Source: Prevotellaceae bacterium (lineage in GTDB: Bacteria > Bacteroidota > Bacteroidia > Bacteroidales > UBA932). Taken from it: a stretch of DNA of 5,318 bases. The translations under genes were made by a program, and so were the position numbers. The notes under the pieces are model-generated. The model searched no databases. It saw nothing but the letters and a program-made list of their open reading frames with translations, and was not told where the DNA came from. Below are positions 1 through 4,902 of this stretch, piece by piece (positions within the stretch are counted from its first letter, which is position 1; each line of letters begins with the position of its first letter). The stretch is taken from NCBI GenBank assembly GCA_031267155.1, contig JAIRZR010000014.1, positions 1 to 5,318 on the forward strand, given 5' to 3'.

Positions 1-30
1 ATGGATTTACTTAATGAACCGGTGCAATAA
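1..30 (+). CDS. exbB: C-terminal end of ExbB/TolQ-type proton channel protein (partial)
   Basis: Only the last nine codons and the TAA stop are inside the window, reading MDLLNEPVQ; the ATG at the first base is an internal methionine by chance. A tail of the form MDLLNEP is, from memory, typical of the C-terminus of Bacteroidetes MotA/TolQ/ExbB-family proteins, and the gene directly upstream of exbD is normally exbB. ExbB is a polytopic inner-membrane protein that forms a pentameric channel around ExbD and couples proton flow to TonB. The stop is 15 bases before the exbD start, so the two are very likely cotranscribed. The call rests on ten codons plus context; nothing can be said about the rest of the protein. 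Confidence 0.7.
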   Translation: MDLLNEPVQ

Positions 31-45
31 AAAAACAATGAAATT

Positions 46-450
46 ATGTCAATAAAAAGAAGTTCGAAGGTTAATTCCGGTTACAGCATGGCTTCGATGA
101 CCGACATAGTGTTCCTGTTACTTATATTCTTTTTAGTAACATCTACTCTTATAAACCCCAACGCATTGCGCCTGCTCCTGCCGAAAAGCAACAGCCAGAC
201 GCCCGACAAGCCCAAAGTTTCGGTATCAATCAAGCATCTGGGTGAGAACAGGTTCGAATTTTACGTAAAAACCAAACTCGTTCCCTTCAATGAGATCGAA
301 CGTAATCTGCAACTGGAACTGATCAACCAGACAGAGCCGGTTATCAGTGTTTTTACGGATAAAACTGTTCCGATGGAGCAATTTGTGAAAATTATGAACA
401 TCGCTTCAAGAAACGGTTACAGAGCAATTCTTGGAACAGCTCCGGAATAA
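46..450 (+). CDS. exbD: ExbD/TolR-family biopolymer transport protein
   Basis: The 134-residue product has the ExbD layout: a short basic N-terminus facing the cytoplasm (KRSSK), one membrane helix at about residues 16-38, and a periplasmic domain of about 95 residues. Asp20 in the SMTDIVFLLLIFF stretch matches the single conserved membrane aspartate of the family (Asp25 of E. coli ExbD), which carries protons through the ExbB channel. Length is normal for the family (about 130-145). The ATG at 46 is preferred because it gives the usual short N-terminus; an ATG at 38 lies in another frame and stops at once. It sits between the exbB tail and the tonB-family gene, with gaps of 15 and 35 bases, so the three look like one operon. 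Bacteroidetes clusters often carry two exbD copies; only one is here. A TolR role is possible, but the TonB-type neighbour favours ExbD. Confidence 0.93.
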   Translation: MSIKRSSKVNSGYSMASMTDIVFLLLIFFLVTSTLINPNALRLLLPKSNSQTPDKPKVSVSIKHLGENRFEFYVKTKLVPFNEIERNLQLELINQTEPVISVFTDKTVPMEQFVKIMNIASRNGYRAILGTAPE

Positions 451-485
451 AATATTTGTTATTGAATAATATAAAGTGAATAGAT

Positions 486-1313
486 ATGACTTTGGCAAAG
501 ATTGATATTGACAGGAGAGAAGCGGAATACTCTTTCCAAAGAAAATGGAAGGCTTTAGTGTTTGTGCTGCTGTTTCATGCAGGGGCGTTTTATGCTTTGG
601 CTAAATTCGGATTCGACAGGACATACCCTCCGCCTCCACTGCAGGGGATTGAGATAGCAATAGAACTGGAACGTCCCCGTCCGCAGGGAGTTCCGCGCAG
701 GAATCCGCAGCAGAGACCGGTGAGCAATCCGTCCATTGTGAATGTTCCCGGCAATGCGGCTCCGCAGTCGGCACGGGTTTCCAGCAGCAACGAAAGTACA
801 AAGCCCACTCCCCAGCCCGAAGCAAAACCTTCGGAACTCAGCGATCAGGGCGATATACCCGTGGAAGCTCCGGAACCGAAGATAGACAACAAAGCCCTGT
901 TCCAAAGTACATCGAAGGGAGAGGAAGAAGCTAATAATCCGAATCCTATCGACGAAAACAGTCTGTATCCCGGCGTGGGTCGCGAAGACGAATCAACACG
1001 TACAGCCAATACCGAGATCGGTCCAGACCATCGTCAGCCTGTAACGCACAGCCTGTCGGGACGTTCTGTTGTGGGAGGTTTTCCCCTGCCCGCATACAAC
1101 AGTCAAAATCAGGGTACGGTAGTTGTCGAGGTTACAGTTAATCAGGAAGGCAAGGTAACCAAGGCAAGAGCCATAGGAAAAGGTACTACGGTTCAGGATA
1201 ACAAACTTTGGAGAGCAGCCGAAGAAGCTGCCATGAAAGCAAGGTTCAATGTCAAAAAAGACGCTCCCATATCTCAGGTAGGTACTATTACATATATATT
1301 TAGCCTTAGATAA
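486..1313 (+). CDS. tonB: TonB-family energy transducer
   Basis: The 275-residue protein has the three-part TonB design. A short cytoplasmic N-terminus is followed by one membrane anchor at about residues 22-42. Its His31, in FHAG, lies where E. coli TonB has the essential His20. A long proline- and charge-rich periplasmic linker runs from about 47 (PPPP at 48-51) to 190. The C-terminal domain, about 195-275, has the family pattern: FPLPAY, then GTVVVEVTVNQEGKV, then a helix rich in alanine and a last strand ITYIFSLR that reaches the end. The C-terminal domain would contact the TonB box of outer-membrane receptors, passing on the energy harvested by ExbB-ExbD. The extended linker fits a protein spanning the periplasm. 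It closes the exbB-exbD-tonB operon; a hairpin follows 17 bases after the stop. TolA is an alternative for this slot, but the C-terminal domain is of TonB type. Which receptors it serves cannot be told. Confidence 0.9.
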   Translation: MTLAKIDIDRREAEYSFQRKWKALVFVLLFHAGAFYALAKFGFDRTYPPPPLQGIEIAIELERPRPQGVPRRNPQQRPVSNPSIVNVPGNAAPQSARVSSSNESTKPTPQPEAKPSELSDQGDIPVEAPEPKIDNKALFQSTSKGEEEANNPNPIDENSLYPGVGREDESTRTANTEIGPDHRQPVTHSLSGRSVVGGFPLPAYNSQNQGTVVVEVTVNQEGKVTKARAIGKGTTVQDNKLWRAAEEAAMKARFNVKKDAPISQVGTITYIFSLR

Positions 1314-1329
1314 AATAAGGTTTTGTTAC

Positions 1330-1347
1330 TTTCGCCTGAAGGCGAAA
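1330..1347. terminator. Hairpin after tonB, possible terminator
   Basis: TTTCGCC and GGCGAAA form a perfect 7-bp stem with a TGAA loop, starting 17 bases after the tonB stop. Its position suits transcription termination of the exbB-exbD-tonB unit. No T-run follows on either strand, so it is not a textbook Rho-independent terminator; it could instead be an RNA-stabilising stem or part of a dispersed repeat, since a decayed version of the same motif occurs at 4203-4220. Confidence 0.5.
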
Positions 1348-1384
1348 AGGTCTGCGCATTCCCAATTATGCAAGGTCTGCCTTG
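1347..1384. repeat. Short direct repeat with hairpin
   Basis: The 9-mer AAGGTCTGC occurs at 1347-1355 and again at 1372-1380, 25 bases apart. The second copy is part of a 5-bp hairpin, CAAGG (1371-1375) and CCTTG (1380-1384) with loop TCTG. Between the copies GCAT (1356-1359) and ATGC (1368-1371) can also pair. Together with the preceding hairpin this makes a compact, foldable block of about 55 bases, in the manner of intergenic repeat elements. Whether it recurs in the genome cannot be seen here. Confidence 0.45.
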
Positions 1385-1444
1385 TCCATCTTTTATTAAG
1401 CTTTCCCTTTCCGCAGAAAAAATGATGGATTTAGATATTTTTTG

Positions 1445-1452
1445 TACTTTTG
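1445..1452 (+). promoter_or_regulatory. Bacteroidetes -7 promoter box, likely for nuoK-nuoL
   Basis: TACTTTTG matches the Bacteroidetes sigma-ABfr -7 consensus TAnnTTTG in every fixed position, and its surroundings (TTGTAC before, CCCCGC after) look like many Bacteroidales promoters. No clear TTTG -33 box is found at the expected distance upstream, which lowers confidence. Transcription would begin near 1458-1461 and give a leader of about 200 bases before nuoK. The box overlaps a small palindrome, TTTTGC (1448-1453) and GCAAAA (1457-1462) with a CCC loop, which could be a protein-binding site or chance. No other gene start lies between this box and nuoK. Confidence 0.55.
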
Positions 1453-1658
1453 CCCCGCAAAATTTCACTGTTTTAATCTATTTTATATTTAAGATATATG
1501 AGGTTTTGCATTAGTTTTTACAGGTTTATGCGGATTCAGGCAAAACAGCAGGATATGATTAAAAATATAAGTATAACAGAGTGTATGGTGTTTAGCAGCT
1601 TGCTTAACAGTTGTTTTTCGGCTCTTTCTTCCATGCACAATTCAAAAATATTCAAATT

Positions 1659-1967
1659 ATGATACCAATGGAACATTATTTGATTGTCAGTATGGTAATG
1701 TTTTTTGCCGGGATATACGGTTTTATAGCCCGCAAAAACCTGCTCGCCATACTGATTTCACTTGAGCTGATACTCAATTCGGTAGAAATTAACTTCAGCG
1801 TATTCAACCGCTATCTTTATCCCGAACATTTGGAGGGAATGTTTTTCAGCCTGTTCGGCATTGCTGTTTCGGCAGCGGAAACGGCGGTGGCTATCGCTAT
1901 AATCATCAATATATACCGGATCAGACAGGATATTGATGTACGGCATATTGACAAAATGAAAAATTAA
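1659..1967 (+). CDS. nuoK: NADH-quinone oxidoreductase subunit K
   Basis: NuoK is a small membrane subunit of complex I (NDH-1), part of the chain of half-channels that moves protons as quinone is reduced. The product starts MIPMEHYLIV, close to the usual MIPxxHYL start, and is 102 residues, the family norm. Three membrane helices are evident at about 5-23, 28-48 and 61-84. The two buried glutamates of the family are present, Glu36 in the LISLELILN segment and Glu74 in AVSAAETAVAIA (E. coli Glu36 and Glu72). An in-frame TTG at 1611 would add 16 residues with no NuoK similarity, so the ATG at 1659 is chosen; the next ATG, 1668, would cut the conserved start. nuoL follows after 11 bases. nuoJ, the usual upstream gene, is absent. 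Confidence 0.96.
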   Translation: MIPMEHYLIVSMVMFFAGIYGFIARKNLLAILISLELILNSVEINFSVFNRYLYPEHLEGMFFSLFGIAVSAAETAVAIAIIINIYRIRQDIDVRHIDKMKN

Positions 1968-1978
1968 AACGGATTATT

Positions 1979-3886
1979 ATGGAATTTACTTTATTGATAG
2001 TGATTATCCCGCTTTTCGTGTTCCTGTTTTTAGCCCTGGCGGGACATAAATTGAAACCCGGAATTGCCGGCATAACAGGAACCGCAGGAATGGCGATTGC
2101 TGCAGCGCTCTCGTATGCCGCGGCTTACATTTACTTTTTCGACACGGCTAAAATTGACGGCGTTTATCAGAAAATAACGCCCGTTTCCGTCGAATGGCTG
2201 CGTTTTACCGAAAAGCTGCACATTGATCTGGGCGTTTTGCTTGACCCGATTTCGATTATGATGCTGGTCGTTATAACCACCGTCTCACTGATGGTGCACC
2301 TGTACAGCATCGGATATATGCACGGAGAGAAAGGTTTTCAGCGCTATTACGCCTTTTTGTCGCTTTTCAGTTTTTCGATGCTGGGTCTGGTAATTGCGAC
2401 GAACATTTTCCAGATGTATATTTTCTGGGAGCTGGTTGGCGTTTCGTCCTATTTGCTGATAGGATTTTACTATACCAAAGCCTCGGCGGTGGCTGCGTCG
2501 AAAAAGGCGTTCATCGTAACCCGTTTTGCCGACCTCGGTTTTCTGGCGGGCATCCTGATACTGTCTTTTTACACAGGCACATTCGATTTCGATCTGCTGA
2601 CGGCTGACAAAGGTTCGCTGGTAATCAGTTCCACTGCCGGCGCCTCGTTCATCGGGCTTTCGGCGGCTACCTGGGCTATGGCTCTGATATTTATGGGTGG
2701 AGCGGGAAAATCGGCAATGTTTCCGCTGCACATCTGGCTGCCCGACGCGATGGAGGGTCCCACTCCCGTCTCGGCTCTTATACACGCTGCCACAATGGTG
2801 GTTGCGGGAGTGTATATGGTGGCGCGGCTGTTTCCCGTTTATGCTTTCGCCACGCCGGAAGTGCTTACGATGATAGCTTATATCGGGGCTTTCACAGCGC
2901 TGTTTGCCGCAATTATCGCTGTCACGCAGACAGATATAAAGCGTGTGCTTGCATTCTCGACCATATCGCAAATTGCATATATGATGGTTGCTCTGGGCGT
3001 TTCGGGTTTCGGGGGACACGATGGACTTGGCTACATGTCCTCAATGTTCCACCTGTTTACGCACGCCTTTTTCAAGGCTTTACTATTCCTTGGCGCCGGC
3101 GCGGTGATACATGCCGTCCACAGTAACGAGATGGGCGACATGGGAGGATTGCGCAAATATATGCCGGTTACCAATATAACATTCCTTATCGCCTGCCTTG
3201 CCATTTCGGGGATACCCGTCTTTTCCGGATTCTTCAGCAAGGACGAGATACTTGTGGCGGCAGCCCATCATGATACGCTGCTGTATGTCGCTTTATGGGC
3301 AGTTGCCGGACTTACTGCGTTTTATATGTTCCGGCTGTATTTCAATATTTTTTGGGGAAAGGAACGCGAATATCACCATAAACCGCACGAAGCTCCACGG
3401 ATTATGCTGTTTCCCCTGCTGTTTCTGGCTGTGCTTTCGTGCGTCACGGGACTTGTTCCCTTCTCCGATTTTGTGAGCAGCGACGGAAAACCTTTCGACA
3501 CCCATCTCAACTGGAGCATAGCCGCTCAGGGAGTATCCGTGGCTTTGCTGGGAATTGCTTTTGCAATGGTTCTGTATCGAAAGGAGAGCGACAAACCCGC
3601 AAGAATAGCTGCCGGACTGGGAATACTCTACACTGCCGCAGTGAAAAAGTTCTATCTCGACGAAATCTGGATGTTCATTACACAAAAAGTAATATTCAAA
3701 TGTATATCCGCCCCGATAGCATGGTTCGACCGGCATGTCGTCGACAGAACAATGAACCTGACAGGTCAGGCGACCGAAAAACTCGCATGGCTTATACGCG
3801 ATTTCCAGTCGGGAAAAGTACAGTCATACGCCTGGATGTTTATTATCGGTGCTTTGCTTATTACTGTCTGGGCAATATGCATGTAG
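1979..3886 (+). CDS. nuoL: NADH-quinone oxidoreductase subunit L
   Basis: NuoL is the distal antiporter-like proton pump of complex I. The 635-residue product is complete, slightly longer than E. coli NuoL (613). The N-terminal antiporter region, about 65-125, contains LLDPISIMM and HLYSIGYM. The main antiporter domain, about 135-430, carries the key charged residues: Glu151 in FWELVGVSSYLLIGFYY, Lys244 in GAGKSAMFPLHIWLPDAM, His269 in ALIHAATMV, His362 and Lys366 in HAFFKALLFL, and Lys421 in FFSKDE. These match E. coli Glu144, Lys229, His254, His338, Lys342 and Lys399 by motif. The C-terminus, about 545-635, fits the long lateral helix that lies along NuoM and NuoN plus the last membrane helix, which separates NuoL from NuoM and NuoN. 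It follows nuoK after 11 bases. No nuoM follows, although its partner subunits must exist elsewhere for the complex to work. The reading frame shows no sign of decay. Confidence 0.97.
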   Translation: MEFTLLIVIIPLFVFLFLALAGHKLKPGIAGITGTAGMAIAAALSYAAAYIYFFDTAKIDGVYQKITPVSVEWLRFTEKLHIDLGVLLDPISIMMLVVITTVSLMVHLYSIGYMHGEKGFQRYYAFLSLFSFSMLGLVIATNIFQMYIFWELVGVSSYLLIGFYYTKASAVAASKKAFIVTRFADLGFLAGILILSFYTGTFDFDLLTADKGSLVISSTAGASFIGLSAATWAMALIFMGGAGKSAMFPLHIWLPDAMEGPTPVSALIHAATMVVAGVYMVARLFPVYAFATPEVLTMIAYIGAFTALFAAIIAVTQTDIKRVLAFSTISQIAYMMVALGVSGFGGHDGLGYMSSMFHLFTHAFFKALLFLGAGAVIHAVHSNEMGDMGGLRKYMPVTNITFLIACLAISGIPVFSGFFSKDEILVAAAHHDTLLYVALWAVAGLTAFYMFRLYFNIFWGKEREYHHKPHEAPRIMLFPLLFLAVLSCVTGLVPFSDFVSSDGKPFDTHLNWSIAAQGVSVALLGIAFAMVLYRKESDKPARIAAGLGILYTAAVKKFYLDEIWMFITQKVIFKCISAPIAWFDRHVVDRTMNLTGQATEKLAWLIRDFQSGKVQSYAWMFIIGALLITVWAICM

Positions 3887-3935
3887 ATCTGTACTCTCAA
3901 ATCGTAATCTCAGGGAATTCGTAAAGATGGATGCA

Positions 3936-4143
3936 CTTATAAGTTTCTGTTTTTCCCGCTGACAGCCATCGACAATATATTCGCTACTTTCCGCCCATAG
4001 AGTGTTATCGAGATATAAACCCGGCAAGTGCGCTGTCAAAATCCTTAATGCTCGCGCTCAACAAGAATAGTTGCTATCTGTTCGATTTTGAACATCATGT
4101 CGAGCGTAATATCTTTGTCTCTGTAAGTATATTTAACTCCCAT
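3936..4143 (-). pseudogene. Decayed small gene of about 70 codons, function unknown
   Basis: Read on the - strand from the ATG at 4143-4141, 32 codons end at a TAA at 4047-4045: the product starts MGVKYTYRDKD and ends TILVEREH. Skipping the single base at 4047 lets the reading continue as KDFDSALAGFI to a stop at 4007-4005. In the third frame the same DNA gives LDNTLWAESSEYIVDG and then CQREKQKL, down to about 3938. Each frame takes over with protein-like composition just as the previous one fails, as expected of a small gene broken by two frameshifts, perhaps with a few codons lost between. The assembled protein of roughly 68 residues resembles, from memory only, small uncharacterised Bacteroidales proteins found beside DUF3791 and DUF3990 genes. 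I cannot confirm the family. The segment 4143-4045 could alternatively be a real 32-residue gene, or the whole could be chance. Confidence 0.42.
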
Positions 4144-4202
4144 AAACAGTTTTATTTACCAGCCTCAGACAGCCAAGGCCTTTCGGTATGAATACTGTGC
4201 AC

Positions 4203-4220
4203 TTTTCGCCTAAAGGCAAG
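4203..4220. repeat. Weak copy of the post-tonB hairpin motif
   Basis: TTTTCGCCTAAAGGCAAG closely matches the stem-loop at 1330-1347 but lacks one G in the 3' arm, so only GCC (4208-4210) and GGC (4215-4217) pair cleanly around a TAAA loop. About 20 bases further, CGCAAAA-rich sequence followed by ACTGTTTT also recalls 1456-1474 after the first hairpin. The two gaps may thus carry related repeat copies of different length; with such short similarity chance is not excluded. Confidence 0.35.
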
Positions 4221-4237
4221 GGACAATTTTTACAGCC

Positions 4238-4268
4238 TCGCAAAAAAAAATTACTGTTTTTTTTGCGA
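4238..4268. repeat. Perfect 12-bp inverted repeat with A and T runs
   Basis: TCGCAAAAAAAA (4238-4249) pairs without mismatch with TTTTTTTTGCGA (4257-4268) around a 7-base loop ending TTACTG. The A-run and T-run lie about 33-55 bases before the likely rpsP start of transcription, where A-tract UP elements stimulate strong promoters; the right arm also contains the candidate -33 box. It might instead terminate transcription from either side, but no T-run follows the stem. The repeat is directly visible; both roles are inferred. Confidence 0.6.
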
Positions 4269-4291
4269 TAACAAATTTATTATTACCTTTG
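4262..4291 (+). promoter_or_regulatory. Bacteroidetes promoter for rpsP-rimM
   Basis: TACCTTTG at 4284-4291 matches the Bacteroidetes -7 consensus TAnnTTTG fully and is followed by CGCACCC, a common setting in this group. A TTTG -33 box lies at 4262-4265, 18 bases upstream, within the usual spacing range. Transcription should begin near 4297, giving a leader of about 50 bases before the rpsP ATG. This is the best-supported promoter in the window, and it suits a strongly expressed ribosomal operon. Confidence 0.75.
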
Positions 4292-4295
4292 CGCA

Positions 4296-4312
4296 CCCTT
4301 ACGAGATAAGGG
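4296..4312 (+). promoter_or_regulatory. Hairpin at the 5' end of the rpsP leader
   Basis: CCCTTA (4296-4301) and TAAGGG (4307-4312) form a perfect 6-bp stem with a CGAGA loop, almost at the predicted transcription start and 34 bases before the rpsP ATG. A 5'-terminal stem could protect the mRNA from degradation or serve as a binding site for feedback by a ribosomal protein. Neither role is shown by the sequence. Confidence 0.45.
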
Positions 4313-4346
4313 ACGATAAGTTTATTAACTTGATAATGATTAATTT

Positions 4347-4898
4347 ATGGCAGTTAAAATTAGATTAGCCAGACACGGAAAAAAAGGTTATCCGTTCTAT
4401 CACATTGTTGTAGCGAACAGCAGGTCTCCGAGAGACGGTCGTTTTATTGAAAAAATAGGGACATATAACCCTAATACTAATCCTGCGACAATAGTATTAA
4501 ATTCAGACAGGGCTCTGTATTGGCTGGGAGTTGGTGCTTTGCCTACGGACACATGCCGCCTGATTCTTTCATACAAAGGCATATTGCTGAAAAAACATCT
4601 TCTCGAAGGCGTCAAAAAAGGAGCTTTGACAGAAGAAGCCGCCGAGGAAAAGTTCAACGCATGGCTTGCCGGAAAAGAGGCGAAAGTGCAGTCCAAAAAG
4701 ATTGGACTGGAACAGGATGTACTCAAGGAACAGAGTGCCCGTCTCGAATCCGAAAGCAAGGTAAGGGAAGCCAGGGAACTTGAAATCGCTAAAAAGAGAA
4801 TGGCTGAAATTGCAGCAACAACTGAGGCGGAATCTCCCGAAACAGAAAACGCTGAAAGTCCGGAAAATCCGGAAAGTTCAGAATCGGCAGAATCTTAA
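4347..4898 (+). CDS. rpsP: 30S ribosomal protein S16
   Basis: S16 binds 16S rRNA early in 30S assembly. The core, residues 1-85, is clearly S16: MAVKIRLARHGKKGYPFYHIVVANSRSPRDGRFIEKIGTYNP in outline, then GALPTDTCRLILSYKGILLKKHL, which is the conserved end of the fold. At 183 residues it is about twice the length of E. coli S16 (82); residues about 88-183 are the C-terminal extension known in Bacteroidetes, with a KGALTEEAAEEKFNAWL helix, a charged helical stretch at about 110-158, and an acidic Ser/Pro/Glu-rich tail in which AESPE occurs twice (161-165, 169-173). The ATG at 4347 is chosen because MAVKIRLARHG is the standard start; it has no strong Shine-Dalgarno. The promoter at 4262-4291 drives it, and rimM follows after four bases. 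Confidence 0.97.
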   Translation: MAVKIRLARHGKKGYPFYHIVVANSRSPRDGRFIEKIGTYNPNTNPATIVLNSDRALYWLGVGALPTDTCRLILSYKGILLKKHLLEGVKKGALTEEAAEEKFNAWLAGKEAKVQSKKIGLEQDVLKEQSARLESESKVREARELEIAKKRMAEIAATTEAESPETENAESPENPESSESAES

Positions 4899-4902
4899 AA
4901 AA

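Larger units (their letters stand above)
1314..1658. other. Non-coding gap between tonB and nuoK
   Basis: This 345-base stretch holds no gene I can support. It is richer in A and T than its neighbours and contains, in order, a hairpin after tonB (1330-1347), a twice-repeated 9-mer and small hairpin (1347-1384), a Bacteroidetes promoter box (1445-1452) inside a short palindrome (1448-1462), and then about 195 bases of likely nuoK leader. In the standard nuo operon nuoJ would lie immediately before nuoK. No hydrophobic NuoJ-like frame is seen here, only short open frames without family features, on both strands, running through the hairpins. Confidence 0.75.
3887..4346. other. Gap between nuoL and rpsP
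   Basis: This 460-base gap contains no intact gene. The standard nuo order would place nuoM here, and no NuoM-like frame is seen; the only + start close to the end of nuoL (3927) stops after 11 codons. The gap holds a probable - strand pseudogene (3936-4143), a weak copy of the hairpin found after tonB (4203-4220), a perfect inverted repeat of A and T runs (4238-4268), and the rpsP promoter and leader (4262-4346). No clear terminator for nuoL is visible. Confidence 0.75.

Noticed and set aside
1327..1334. TACTTTCG as a promoter box just after tonB
   Set aside because: One fixed position departs from TAnnTTTG and it lies in the hairpin arm; the full match at 1445-1452 is nearer to nuoK and better.
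1323..1514. Open + frame of 63 codons in the tonB-nuoK gap
   Set aside because: It runs straight through two hairpins and the promoter box, starts with a non-ATG codon, and its peptide has no recognisable motif; the - strand frame over the same bases is open too, as is common by chance.
1611..1658. TTG-extended start for nuoK
   Set aside because: The 16 extra residues are not part of the NuoK family; the ATG at 1659 gives the standard start and the standard 102-residue length.
1498..1662. Frame from ATG 1498 ending in TGA overlapping the nuoK ATG, possible remnant of nuoJ with coupled translation
   Set aside because: The 54-residue peptide is not hydrophobic in the way NuoJ is and shows no NuoJ motif; the four-base overlap with the nuoK start is most simply chance.
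2285..3019. Long open frame of 244 codons on the - strand inside nuoL
   Set aside because: It is a shadow of nuoL: the peptide is rich in Arg, His, Ser and Gln as expected from reading a membrane-protein gene backwards, and has no family features.
3927..3962. Short + frame MDALISFCFSR after nuoL as a truncated nuoM start
   Set aside because: Eleven codons with no match to the usual NuoM N-terminus, and no NuoM-like sequence follows in any frame.
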